Shown one piece after another: positions 17,742 through 26,005 of a stretch of 64,000 nucleotides of DNA. The notes under the pieces were generated by a model that saw only the letters and a program-made list of their open reading frames with translations, did not search any database and had not been told where the DNA came from. The position numbers were made by a program, and so were the translations under genes. The stretch's first letter is position 1. Each line of letters begins with the position of its first letter. Source of the DNA: Actinomycetota bacterium (GTDB lineage: Bacteria; Actinomycetota; Actinomycetes; Actinomycetales; Microbacteriaceae); the NCBI GenBank assembly GCA_020161315.1, contig JAIUOH010000013.1, positions 1-64,000 of the forward strand. Reading direction: 5' to 3'.

Positions 17742-18512
17742 ATGACTGAGACGGTGAAGATTCGCAGCCGGTCGTCGGCAGAGAAACGGCGTCCGAGCAT
17801 GTTTTGGGTGCTCGCTTCGCTGATTTTGCCGCTCTGGTCGTGCATGGTGCGCTACCGTTTCACACCCGCCTCGAGGCTGCCGAGCACCGGGCCGTTCATC
17901 ATGTCGCCGAATCACTACAGCGAGATCGACCCCATCGCCATGGGCGCAGCGATCTGGCATCTTGGGCGCCTGCCGCGTTTCATGGCAAAAGAGAGCCTGT
18001 TTCGTGTGCCCGTGCTCGGATGGTTCTTGCGGTCTTCGGGGCAGATTCCGGTGAGCCGCACGGGTGCCGCCCGCGGCGGTGACGGAAACCCGATGGGAGC
18101 TGCTGGCGAGCTGATTCGCCGTGAGGCTGGCGTGATCGTGTACCCCGAGGGCACGCTGACCCGCGACCCAGACCTGTGGCCGATGCGCGGCAAGAGCGGG
18201 GCAGTGAGGCTCGCTCTCGAGACCGGCATTCCGTTGATTCCTGCGGCACACTGGGGCACGCAGAAGCTCATGCCGCGCTACGGCAAGGGTATTCACCCGA
18301 TTCCACGCAAGACCATCGAGGTCGCGGTGGGCGAGCCCCTCGACCTGTCGAAGTTTGATGGCCGCGATATCGATCAGAAGACGGTGAACGAGGCCACTGT
18401 GATGCTCATGACCGAGATCACCAAACTGCTCGCAGGTTTGCGAGGCGAAGAGCCCCCGGCTGAGCTGTGGGATCCGTCAAAGCATCAGCAGACTGAAACG
18501 GGCCGCTTTTGA
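17742..18512 (+). CDS. plsC: 1-acyl-sn-glycerol-3-phosphate acyltransferase (PlsC family)
   Basis: The 256-residue membrane-associated enzyme acylates lysophosphatidic acid to phosphatidic acid. It has the HX4D catalytic motif in SPNHYSEID (about 48-56), a glycine-rich substrate site VYPEGTLTR (about 129-137) and IPAAHWGTQ further on. One hydrophobic segment near residues 20-36 likely anchors it. It forms a tight run with murA, gpsA and ddl (9 bp gap upstream, 4 bp overlap downstream), a common actinobacterial grouping of envelope and lipid precursor genes. Confidence 0.92.
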   Translation: MTETVKIRSRSSAEKRRPSMFWVLASLILPLWSCMVRYRFTPASRLPSTGPFIMSPNHYSEIDPIAMGAAIWHLGRLPRFMAKESLFRVPVLGWFLRSSGQIPVSRTGAARGGDGNPMGAAGELIRREAGVIVYPEGTLTRDPDLWPMRGKSGAVRLALETGIPLIPAAHWGTQKLMPRYGKGIHPIPRKTIEVAVGEPLDLSKFDGRDIDQKTVNEATVMLMTEITKLLAGLRGEEPPAELWDPSKHQQTETGRF

Positions 18513-19651
18513 GCGCGGCCGGCGGTTCTAGCACGCGCACGGGCAGCATCGCGATTCCGGCTCCTGGGCAGAAACGCAATAGGGGCCGCAAGGTTGCCAT
18601 GATCGGTGCCGGCAGCTGGGGCACCACCTTCGCAAAGGTCCTGTGCGATGCTGGCTGCGACGTGACCATCCTTGCCCGCCGCCCCGAGCAGGCGAACGAG
18701 ATTCAGGTTGCCAAGCGCAACAGCCAGTACCTGCCAGGCATCAATCTGCCGAAGTCGCTGCAAGCGACGAGCGATCCCGCTGTCGCTCTGCGCGGCGCTG
18801 AGCTGGTGTTTCTTGCGGTGCCCAGCCAGACGCTTCGCGAAAATCTTACGGCGCTTGAGCCCTATCTTTCGAGCCGCACCGTGCTCGTGAGCCTGGTCAA
18901 GGGTGTCGAGAAGACAACCACCATGCGCATGAGCGAGGTTATCGCCGACACGCTCGACATCGATCCCAGCCGCATCGGCGTGGTTTCAGGGCCAAACATT
19001 GCCCTCGAAATTGCGAAAGAACAGCCGACAGGTGCGGTTGCGTCGTGCGTTGACCTTGAGGTTGCTACAAGGATCGCAACAGCCTGTTCTGCGCCGTACT
19101 TTCGAAGCTACGTCAACACCGACGTGGTGGGCACCGAGCTCGGCGGGGTGCTCAAGAATCTCATTGCGCTCGCGATCGGCATTGTCGATGGCGTGGGATA
19201 TGGCGAGAACACTAAGGCAGCGATCATTACGCGAGGTCTCGCAGAGATGACTGAGTTTGCTGTCGCCTCTGGCGCCGACCCGAGTACGCTCTCGGGGCTT
19301 GCGGGGCTCGGCGATCTCATCGCCACCTGCCAGTCGCCGCTTTCGCGCAACAACACTGCGGGGCGATTGATTGGCCAGGGCTTCTCTCTTGAAGAGACGA
19401 AGCAGCAGATGCAGCAGACCGCAGAGGGCATCACCTCGGTGCCACCGGTCCTTGAGCTTGCGCGCGAGCGCGGCATCGTAATGCCGATTGTGGAGCAGGT
19501 GCAGATGGTGCTCGACGGCACCATGAAGCCGGCAAATCTCGGCCCGCACCTCGCGACCGAAGACGACGTGCCGAAGCCAGAACTGAGTCTGAATGCGAGT
19601 CAGGCAAGTGGCATTCGAAAACTGTGGCAGCGATTGAAGGGAAGCAAGTGA
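18509..19651 (+). CDS. gpsA: Glycerol-3-phosphate dehydrogenase [NAD(P)+]
   Basis: The enzyme reduces dihydroxyacetone phosphate to sn-glycerol-3-phosphate for phospholipids. It shows the Rossmann start VAMIGAGSWGTTFA (about 29-42), the active-site stretch LKNLIALAIGIVDGVGYGENTKAAIITRG with its catalytic Lys, and GLAGLGDLIATC. The likely start is TTG 18509, overlapping the plsC stop (TTGA). This adds a basic 28-residue tail before the Rossmann strand. ATG 18599 would begin inside that strand and is less likely. The 3' end overlaps ddl by 4 bp. Confidence 0.93.
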   Translation: MSAAGGSSTRTGSIAIPAPGQKRNRGRKVAMIGAGSWGTTFAKVLCDAGCDVTILARRPEQANEIQVAKRNSQYLPGINLPKSLQATSDPAVALRGAELVFLAVPSQTLRENLTALEPYLSSRTVLVSLVKGVEKTTTMRMSEVIADTLDIDPSRIGVVSGPNIALEIAKEQPTGAVASCVDLEVATRIATACSAPYFRSYVNTDVVGTELGGVLKNLIALAIGIVDGVGYGENTKAAIITRGLAEMTEFAVASGADPSTLSGLAGLGDLIATCQSPLSRNNTAGRLIGQGFSLEETKQQMQQTAEGITSVPPVLELARERGIVMPIVEQVQMVLDGTMKPANLGPHLATEDDVPKPELSLNASQASGIRKLWQRLKGSK

Positions 19652-20757
19652 GCGCTGGAGAAGTGGCTGAGAAGCGAACCGTTGTGCTTCTTTTTGGTGG
19701 CCGGTCGAGCGAGCACGGCATCAGCTGCGTGACGGCGGCGGGAGTGCTGCGATCGATTGATCGGAGCCGCTTCGATGTGATTCCGGTCGGCATTACGAAG
19801 CGCGGCGCTACTGTGCTGCTGCAAGAGAGTGACCTTGACGGCTACCGGCTCGAAGCCGGTGCGCTGCCCGAGGTTATAGAGAACGGCACGCGCGTGCTGT
19901 GGCCTGCTTCGATCGATACGAAGGCGCTGACGCTCATCACCGCGGATGGCAAGGTCACCTCGCTGGGTCACGTCGATGTGGTGTTGCCTACCATGCACGG
20001 GCCTTTCGGAGAAGACGGCACGGTGCAGGGTCTGCTCGATCTCGTAGATCTGCCTTATGTGGGCTCTGGTGTGCTCGGCTCGGCGCTCGCGATGGATAAG
20101 CATGTCGCGAAGACGGTGCTGGCCGACGCCGGCATCGCAGTGGCTCCTTGGCGCACCGTGACCGCACACGAGATCTCGCGCAACCCCGGAATCGCGTCGA
20201 GCCTCGACGAGGGACTGAGCTACCCGCTGTTCGTGAAGCCCGCACGCGCAGGTTCGAGCGTGGGCGTCAGCCGTGTAACTGAGGCGGCAGAACTGCCAGC
20301 GGCGCTCGACGTGGCGTTTGCCGAAGACTCCGTCGTGCTGGTCGAGTCTGGGGTGACCGGGCGCGAGGTCGAGATTGCCGTGCTGCAGGGGCGCAACGGT
20401 GCTGCGCCGCGCACGAGCACCGTGATCGGCGAGATCGTGTTCACCGGGCGCGCATTTTACGACTTCGAGGCGAAGTATCTCGGTGCTTCGGGCGTCGATC
20501 TCGAACTGCCCGCCAAGGTCACCGATACCGAGTTCGAGGCGATCCGCGACGCTGCCGTGAGGTCGTTTGAGGCGGCCCAGCTGGCAGGCCTTGCCCGGAT
20601 CGACTTCTTCTTGACCGAAGACGGTCCGGTGTTGAACGAGATCAACACACTGCCCGGCTTCACGCCGGTATCGATGTACCCCCGCCTGTGGGAAGAGTCG
20701 GGGCTGAGCTACACCGACCTCATTACCGAACTCATCGAGCTCGCGCTCGAGCGCTAG
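19648..20757 (+). CDS. ddl: D-alanine--D-alanine ligase
   Basis: The 369-residue ATP-grasp enzyme makes D-Ala-D-Ala for the peptidoglycan stem. Motifs in order are VVLLFGGRSSEHGISC, MHGPFGEDGTVQGLL, VGSGVLGSALAMDKHVAK, LFVKPARAGSSVGVSRV, EVEIAVL and LNEINTLPGFTPVSMYP. GTG 19648 overlaps the gpsA stop (GTGA) and has GAAGGG six bases upstream; an earlier in-frame GTG at 19624 lies within gpsA without a site. It completes the murA-plsC-gpsA-ddl run. Confidence 0.95.
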   Translation: MSAGEVAEKRTVVLLFGGRSSEHGISCVTAAGVLRSIDRSRFDVIPVGITKRGATVLLQESDLDGYRLEAGALPEVIENGTRVLWPASIDTKALTLITADGKVTSLGHVDVVLPTMHGPFGEDGTVQGLLDLVDLPYVGSGVLGSALAMDKHVAKTVLADAGIAVAPWRTVTAHEISRNPGIASSLDEGLSYPLFVKPARAGSSVGVSRVTEAAELPAALDVAFAEDSVVLVESGVTGREVEIAVLQGRNGAAPRTSTVIGEIVFTGRAFYDFEAKYLGASGVDLELPAKVTDTEFEAIRDAAVRSFEAAQLAGLARIDFFLTEDGPVLNEINTLPGFTPVSMYPRLWEESGLSYTDLITELIELALER

Positions 20758-20785
20758 CCCTGCTGCTGGGGCTTAAGATCCGGGA

Positions 20786-21466
20786 CTAAAACCCGGGCGG
20801 CGGGTCACACCAAAAGCCCTCGCACGGCAGCTTCGGCTCACGAGGCTGCACACCTGCGGGCGGCGTGAGCAACTGCCGTGCCCGCTCTGCGGGCATCATC
20901 TGCAGCCCGTTCGTCGTCATGACGTGCTGGGTGATATCGCAGTTTGGGTCGTAGGGAGGCTGCTTGTAGTCAAACGCTCTGAGCGTCTCGGGCAGCATCG
21001 AGCGCTGCAGTTCTTGCAGAGCTTCGCTTGCTGACTCGTCAACCTTGGTGAGATCCAGTTCGTAGCCGTATCGCTGCGTTTTCGAGACCGTTGCCGACAC
21101 GATGCTGGGGCGGCTGAAGAACGCAAGGTGCGGGCCGCGCACGACGAGGTCATAGGTCGTGCCTGGCACCAGCGAAAGCTGCTTGGCGGGGTCGGTGGTG
21201 CACGCCACCTCCTTCGAAGACCGAAAGGTGCCGCAGTCGCTCGGGCGCGTTGGGGGAATGCTGCGGCTACGATAGCTCGATTTCTTCTCAATCGTGCAGC
21301 CCTCGATGACCTTCTGCGGAAACAGTCCGTTTATCAGCGGCATGCCAAACGTGAATATCAGCGACACCATCGGCAGCGCAAGGGCGACCCACCACCAGCG
21401 GTGCTTGCGCGTGGGCACGGCAGCCTCGGCGTAGCTTTCAGGGGTCTCGTCGTGCGAACGTGCCAT
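20786..21466 (-). CDS. Hypothetical single-pass membrane protein
   Basis: I do not recognise this 226-residue protein. It has a cytoplasmic N-terminal tail of about 25 residues, one membrane helix (about 25-48, WWWVALALPMVSLIFTFGMPLI), and an extracytoplasmic part with five or more cysteines (GCTIE, DCGTF, ACTT, NCDI, PCEGFWC), which may form disulfides. Codon use fits the neighbours. It points in the same direction as the DUF3515 gene and is separated from it by 83 bp. Confidence 0.65.
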   Translation of the reverse strand: MARSHDETPESYAEAAVPTRKHRWWWVALALPMVSLIFTFGMPLINGLFPQKVIEGCTIEKKSSYRSRSIPPTRPSDCGTFRSSKEVACTTDPAKQLSLVPGTTYDLVVRGPHLAFFSRPSIVSATVSKTQRYGYELDLTKVDESASEALQELQRSMLPETLRAFDYKQPPYDPNCDITQHVMTTNGLQMMPAERARQLLTPPAGVQPREPKLPCEGFWCDPPPGF

Positions 21467-21549
21467 GCCTCTAGCCTCTCATTCGCTGAGCCGCCGCGCA
21501 CAGCACCGCCGACGCAAATGGCGCAGCTGGTCTCAGATGCGTGTGTTGG

Positions 21550-22038
21550 TTACTGGTCGACGCTGCGCGCGGTGTCGTACCCGGTGCACTTTCGCACCTG
21601 CGGCAGCATCTTGGCGACGTTCGCGAGGTCGGTTGCCGCGAGCGTGCCGCTTGCGAGCTCGCTGTTCACGAACACCTCGAGGCCCGGTTCGCGGCCGTAG
21701 GCTTCAAATCGATAGAGCGGAGCCTGAGATTCGTCGATGATCCAGTCGACATCATTGACGGTCACGCACAGATCGGTGGTCGGACCGCTTGTCGGCACAC
21801 CGCAGCGAAGTTCAACACCAGCGGGATCGCCCCAGGCGCCGGTGGCCTGAGCATTCGTGGTGCGGCGCTCAAGATTCGACACAGTCTTGGGTAGGTTCAC
21901 TGTCACCTTGGCGCACGCGGGGTCGTTTGCCCCCTCGGCGGGCTCCATCGGCACGGTTGGGGAGCATGCCGTGAGCCCGGATGTCAGGGCGACTAGGGCG
22001 GCGAATGCCGCGATCCCGCGTAGTGTCTTGGCGCTCAT
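21550..22038 (-). CDS. DUF3515 family lipoprotein
   Basis: The 162-residue protein has a type II signal peptide with lipobox LTAC (Cys about residue 25), so it should be lipid-anchored outside the membrane. The mature part shows DUF3515 features: DPACAKVTVNLP, a GDPAGVELRCGV core and a C-terminal KCTGYDTA, with paired cysteines. DUF3515 proteins commonly sit beside thiL and ddl in actinobacteria, as here; their function is unknown. ATG 22038 is preceded by GGTGAG; TTG 22047 and GTG 22044 are in frame as well. Confidence 0.85.
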   Translation of the reverse strand: MSAKTLRGIAAFAALVALTSGLTACSPTVPMEPAEGANDPACAKVTVNLPKTVSNLERRTTNAQATGAWGDPAGVELRCGVPTSGPTTDLCVTVNDVDWIIDESQAPLYRFEAYGREPGLEVFVNSELASGTLAATDLANVAKMLPQVRKCTGYDTARSVDQ

Positions 22039-22111
22039 ACTCACCAAATCAGCCTATCGCTGCGGGGCTGCGCGAAGCCGGGCGAATGCCGAGTGCCTGC
22101 ACGGCTTGGGA

Positions 22112-22117
22112 TACCGT
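22112..22117 (+). promoter_or_regulatory. -10 hexamer of thiL
   Basis: TACCGT lies exactly six bases before GTG 22124, fitting a leaderless transcript. Confidence 0.5.
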
Positions 22118-22123
22118 AGGGGA

Positions 22124-23149
22124 GTGACTACGGTGGGCGAAGCAAAAGAGCGCGGGGTGTTGCGGCGGGTGCTCGCGCAGCTGCGGCCGGCCACTGCTGC
22201 GAAAGTAGGCCCGGGCGACGACTCCGCGGTGCTCGCGCTCGGCGGCGACCTGGTGGTCACGAGCGACACCATGATCGAGGGCCCCGACTTTCGGCTTGCC
22301 TGGCACGGGGCTGACGAAGCTGGCTGCGGGTTCGATCTTGGCTGGAAGCTTGCGGCCACGAATCTCTCTGACATAGCAGCGATGGGTGCGGTCCCGGTGG
22401 GCCTCACTGTGTCGCTCGCGTGCCCGAAAGACACCCCTGTGGAGTTGCTTGAAGGGATCGCCAGGGGGCTTGATGCCGCATGTCGAGCGCTCGCGCCCGG
22501 CTGCGGAGTGGTCGGCGGTGACCTCGGCACCTCGCCTGTGCTCTTCGCTGCAGTGACTGCCCTTGGCGATATGCGGGGTCTCTCACCTGTGTTGCGCTCG
22601 GGGGCGAAAGCCGGCGACACTGTTGCCTACGCGGGTGATTTGGGGCTCGCCGGAATCGGGCTCGCGCGCCTCTTCAGCGAGGCGGCAGAGAGCGATGGCA
22701 CCGCCCACTCGCGCACCCTGGGGTTGCTTCGTGAGCGATACCCGGCGTCGATAGCGGCCCAGTTGGCGCCAATCCCGCCGATCGCGCTGGGCGTGGCCTC
22801 GGCGGCGGCCGGGGCGACGGCGATGATGGATGTTTCAGACGGCCTCTCGCTCGACGCCGCCCGGCTGGGTGAGGCGAGCGGTGTCGCTCTCGCTCTCGAT
22901 AGCGCGCTGCTCGAAGCTGCGTTTGGCATGCAGCGGGGCGAGAGCGTTACGGTTGCCGCGATGCTCACGGGGGGCGAGGATCACGGCCTGCTTGCGACGT
23001 TTGCGAGCGGCACCACCCTACCGTCGGGGTTCAGTCAGATCGGTACGGTGCAGAGCGCCGACCCGGGTAGGGCACGGATATTGCTCGACGGGCAGCCGTT
23101 CGAGCCGCGCGGGTGGGACCCCTACGGCGTGCTGCCGCCCGGGGCCTGA
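22124..23149 (+). CDS. thiL: Thiamine-monophosphate kinase
   Basis: The 341-residue enzyme phosphorylates thiamine monophosphate to the active pyrophosphate. Family motifs are VGPGDDSAVL (Mg-ATP site, about 27-36), TSDTMIEGPDF, AATNLSDIAAMGA, VGGDLGTSP, MMDVSDGLSLD and LTGGEDHGLLATF. The start could be GTG 22124 (leaderless) or GTG 22133, which has AGGGGAG upstream. The frame is open far upstream but that part is antisense to the DUF3515 gene. The 3' end overlaps the converging pucR gene by 28 bp. Confidence 0.93.
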   Translation: MTTVGEAKERGVLRRVLAQLRPATAAKVGPGDDSAVLALGGDLVVTSDTMIEGPDFRLAWHGADEAGCGFDLGWKLAATNLSDIAAMGAVPVGLTVSLACPKDTPVELLEGIARGLDAACRALAPGCGVVGGDLGTSPVLFAAVTALGDMRGLSPVLRSGAKAGDTVAYAGDLGLAGIGLARLFSEAAESDGTAHSRTLGLLRERYPASIAAQLAPIPPIALGVASAAAGATAMMDVSDGLSLDAARLGEASGVALALDSALLEAAFGMQRGESVTVAAMLTGGEDHGLLATFASGTTLPSGFSQIGTVQSADPGRARILLDGQPFEPRGWDPYGVLPPGA

Positions 23150-24420
23150 GCCCCGCTAGCCGTCCCGCTACCGGCGCCGCTTGTCGCTGGCGCTCCCGTG
23201 CTGCCCGACGAGACATGTCGCACAATGCGCAGCGCCGCCCACAGCTCGGCGCGAGTGTCGGGGTCGTCAAGATCGCGTTGCAGCAGGCTTTCTGCCGTCG
23301 AGACGCGCGTGCGCAGGGTGTGCCGGTGCACGCCAAGCGCGGTGGCGGCGGCGCTCGTCTGGCCGTGGTGCGCGAGCCAGGTCGAAAGGCTGTGCTGCAG
23401 GTCATCGCGGTGACGCTGGTCGTGGTGTGTCAGTGGCGAGAGCAACCCCTGCGCTCGCCTGACTGCCTCGGGGCTCTGCGTGAGCAGTTGCAGCACGCCC
23501 GCGTGCATCTCGGGTCGGTAGGCAACCGGCCCGGTCTCTGGGCGACGCAGCGAAAGCGAGGCGGCGCGTTCGGCTTGCTCGAGCAGCTCTGCAAGCTCCG
23601 CCGTTGATCCTCGCTCTGAAATGCCGCAGTTCGCGAGGTGCGAGGTGAGAATGCGCTGCAGCGTAGCCAGGTCGCCGTGCTCGGCGATAACGACGAGTTG
23701 CTGTGAGTCGAGCGCCGCAAATACCCCGGGCTGCTCGAACGCCGCTGCGGTGAGCTCGGTCAATAGCTGCGGTGAGAGTGGAGCCGGGGCGCTGATCACC
23801 GCGATCTCGCCGCGAGGCAGCCTCGGCAGGAGCGCGCTAGACACTTCTTCGGCAAGATCGCGTTTGCCCACGAGCAGTAGCTTGAGCACCGCTGACCGCA
23901 GCGCCCGCTCGGTCTCTGCGAGATTTCTTCTGCGCGCAAGCGTGCTCGGTGAGCCGAAGCCGTCGCGCCCCAGCGGTGAGTCGAGGTGCGCCTGCGCCTC
24001 GATGAGCCTTGCTGCGGTGCGCACCACTGCAATGAACGGGGTGTCGTAGGGCACGCGAAACAGTGGCATCTGCAGGTGTTCGCACGCCTCGATGAGCGAT
24101 GGGGGAATGCGATCCCACTGCAAGCCAACGCCCACGCCGAGCGCTGTGGTGCCCGCGGCCTGCAGGCGACGCACGTAGCTCTCGGCTTCTTCTCGCCCAA
24201 GGGGGCTGCTGAACTGGCTTCCCGTCGTCAAGATGACGGTGCGCGGCGTAAGGAAAGGGGTGGGGTCGCTTATGTCGCTGACGTGCACCCACTGTACGGG
24301 GTGTTCATCGGGGCTGCTACCGCCACCGGCGATCAGCACGAGGCCGAGCAGGTAGTCGCGCAGCAGCGCGTCGAGGTCAATCGCACTCGGTTTTGCCAGG
24401 TTGGCGAAATTGTATTGCAT
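23122..24420 (-). CDS. PucR family transcriptional regulator, probable gabTD regulator
   Basis: The 432-residue protein has an N-terminal PucR-type sensory domain (about 10-130, with HVSDISDPTPFLTPRTVILTTG and HLQMPLFRVPYDTPF) and a C-terminal HTH_30 (about 345-400, DLQHSLSTWLAHHGQTSAAA...GVHRHTLRTRV). A Ser/Gly/Ala-rich tail of about 25 residues ends it. It is divergent from gabT, and PucR-type regulators control GABA catabolism in related genera, so it likely activates gabTD in response to GABA or a derivative. A palindrome covers its own start codon. Confidence 0.87.
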   Translation of the reverse strand: MQYNFANLAKPSAIDLDALLRDYLLGLVLIAGGGSSPDEHPVQWVHVSDISDPTPFLTPRTVILTTGSQFSSPLGREEAESYVRRLQAAGTTALGVGVGLQWDRIPPSLIEACEHLQMPLFRVPYDTPFIAVVRTAARLIEAQAHLDSPLGRDGFGSPSTLARRRNLAETERALRSAVLKLLLVGKRDLAEEVSSALLPRLPRGEIAVISAPAPLSPQLLTELTAAAFEQPGVFAALDSQQLVVIAEHGDLATLQRILTSHLANCGISERGSTAELAELLEQAERAASLSLRRPETGPVAYRPEMHAGVLQLLTQSPEAVRRAQGLLSPLTHHDQRHRDDLQHSLSTWLAHHGQTSAAATALGVHRHTLRTRVSTAESLLQRDLDDPDTRAELWAALRIVRHVSSGSTGAPATSGAGSGTASGAQAPGGSTP

Positions 24421-24429
24421 TGTTCGCCA
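24402..24429. promoter_or_regulatory. Palindromic candidate operator at the pucR start
   Basis: TGGCGAA (24402-24408) and TTCGCCA (24423-24429) form a 7-bp inverted repeat with a 14-bp spacer over the regulator's ATG (24418-24420). It lies about 120 bp from the gabT start and would suit autoregulation and divergent control. Confidence 0.45.
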
Positions 24430-24546
24430 TTATGTCACTCTGCTTTGCGGTGCGCGAGTCCTAGGCTGGTGCATGACTCACATGGCCAGCGCCATGTATC
24501 ACCACCCGGCACCTCGCCGGCTTAGTCGCAAAGTAAGGGAGCAACT

Positions 24547-25887
24547 ATGTCTGAGAACATTCAGGGCGGCAGCGCACTCGCGCAGGCACGCAACCTCGTC
24601 ACCGCAATTCCCGGCCCGAAGTCGCAGGCCATCATTGCACGTAAGAGCGCAGCGGTTGCAGCCGGCGTCGGCCACGCACTCGGCGTTTCTGTTGTCGCAG
24701 GTGGCGACGGCGTGCTGCTCGATGCTGACGGAAACACCCTGATCGACCTCGGCTCGGGCATCGCCGTGACCGGCGTCGGCAACTCGTCGCCCCGCGTCGT
24801 TGAGGCTGTGCAGCAGCAGGTTGCACAGTTCACTCACACCTGCTTCACTGTGACCCCCTACGAGGGCTACATCGCCGTTGCAGAGAAGCTCAACGAGCTG
24901 ACCCCCGGTGACTTCGAGAAGCGCTCAGCGCTGTTCAACTCGGGTGCTGAGGCTGTCGAGAACGCAATCAAGATTGCGCGTCACCACACCAAGCGCAACG
25001 CAGTCGTCGTGTTCGATCACGCTTACCACGGCCGCACCAACCTCACTATGGGCATGACCGCGAAGAACATTCCTTACAAGGATGGCTTTGGTCCCTTCGC
25101 GCCCGAGGTCTACCGCGTACCCACTTCATACCCCTACCGCGACGGCCTGACCGGCGCAGAGGCTGCGGCTCTCTCGCTGACCCAGATCGAGAAGCAGGTT
25201 GGTTCGACCAACGTTGCTGCGATCATCATCGAGCCCATCCAGGGCGAGGGTGGCTTCATCGCTCCGGCAGCGGGCTTCCTGCCTGCTATCCAGGAGTGGG
25301 CAACCGCAAACGGTGTCGTCTTCATTCTCGATGAGGTGCAGACCGGCTTCGCCCGCACCGGCCAGATGTTTGCCGCTGAGTTCGAAGGCGTTGTGCCCGA
25401 TCTCGTGACCGTTGCCAAGGGCATCGCTGGTGGTCTGCCGCTCTCGGGCGTGACCGGCCGCGCCGAGATCATGGATTCGGCTCACGCCGGCGGCCTGGGC
25501 GGCACCTATGCTGGTAGCCCCGTTGCTTGTGCAGCAGCTCTCGCAACCATTGAGACCTACGAGGCAGAGAACCTGCTCGAGCGCGCTCAGCAGATTCAGG
25601 CAACCATCGAAGAGGTCTTCGGTGCACTGCAGAAGACTGACGACCGCATCGGCGACATCCGTGGCCGCGGCGCAATGATGGCTGTTGAACTGGTCGAGTC
25701 GGGCTCGAAGACCCCGAACGCTGCGCTCACCAACGCTGTTGCGAAGCTCGCTGGCGAGCAGGGCGTCGTCGTGCTCACCTGTGGCACCTATGGCAATGTG
25801 ATCCGCTTCCTGCCCGCACTCACCATCAGCGATGAGCTGCTGCGCGAGGGCCTGCAGGTCGTCGTAGACATCATCGCCGCTAACTGA
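24547..25887 (+). CDS. gabT: 4-aminobutyrate transaminase
   Basis: The 446-residue class-III PLP aminotransferase converts GABA and 2-oxoglutarate to succinate semialdehyde and glutamate. Seen are NSGAEAVENAIKIARHHT, YHGRTNLTMGMT, FILDEVQTGFARTGQ and the Schiff-base lysine in TVAKGIAGGLPLSG. Codon use is strongly optimised, suggesting high expression. TAAGGGAG precedes the ATG. It heads the catabolic pair with gabD and is divergent from the PucR gene. Without argD in the arg cluster, some acetylornithine activity cannot be ruled out, but context favours GABA. Confidence 0.92.
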   Translation: MSENIQGGSALAQARNLVTAIPGPKSQAIIARKSAAVAAGVGHALGVSVVAGGDGVLLDADGNTLIDLGSGIAVTGVGNSSPRVVEAVQQQVAQFTHTCFTVTPYEGYIAVAEKLNELTPGDFEKRSALFNSGAEAVENAIKIARHHTKRNAVVVFDHAYHGRTNLTMGMTAKNIPYKDGFGPFAPEVYRVPTSYPYRDGLTGAEAAALSLTQIEKQVGSTNVAAIIIEPIQGEGGFIAPAAGFLPAIQEWATANGVVFILDEVQTGFARTGQMFAAEFEGVVPDLVTVAKGIAGGLPLSGVTGRAEIMDSAHAGGLGGTYAGSPVACAAALATIETYEAENLLERAQQIQATIEEVFGALQKTDDRIGDIRGRGAMMAVELVESGSKTPNAALTNAVAKLAGEQGVVVLTCGTYGNVIRFLPALTISDELLREGLQVVVDIIAAN

Positions 25888-25897
25888 CGCTAACCGC

Positions 25898-25985
25898 GTC
25901 ATCCTGCGCGCAGTCGCGGGATCCAAGCAATTTATGGATTTGGTGGGCCCGATTCTCTCGACAAGCTCGAGGGGCGGGCCCACCG
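25898..25985. repeat. Dispersed repeats and hairpin between gabT and gabD
   Basis: Two repeat units lie in the 118-bp gap. The first is GTCATCCTGCGCGCAGTCGC with GGGATCC after it. The second is a hairpin with arms GGTGGGCCCG (25942-25951) and CGGGCCCACC (25975-25984) and a TCTCGACAAGCTCGAG core in its loop. The core matches the repeats at 10925 and 50772. The hairpin may set the gabT:gabD ratio. Confidence 0.6.
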
Positions 25986-26005
25986 GTCACCGAAAGGACA
26001 CCATC

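Noticed and set aside
20758-20785. Terminator between ddl and the converging gene
   Set aside because: The CCGGG/CCCGG arms are short and the loop geometry is poor; too weak to call.
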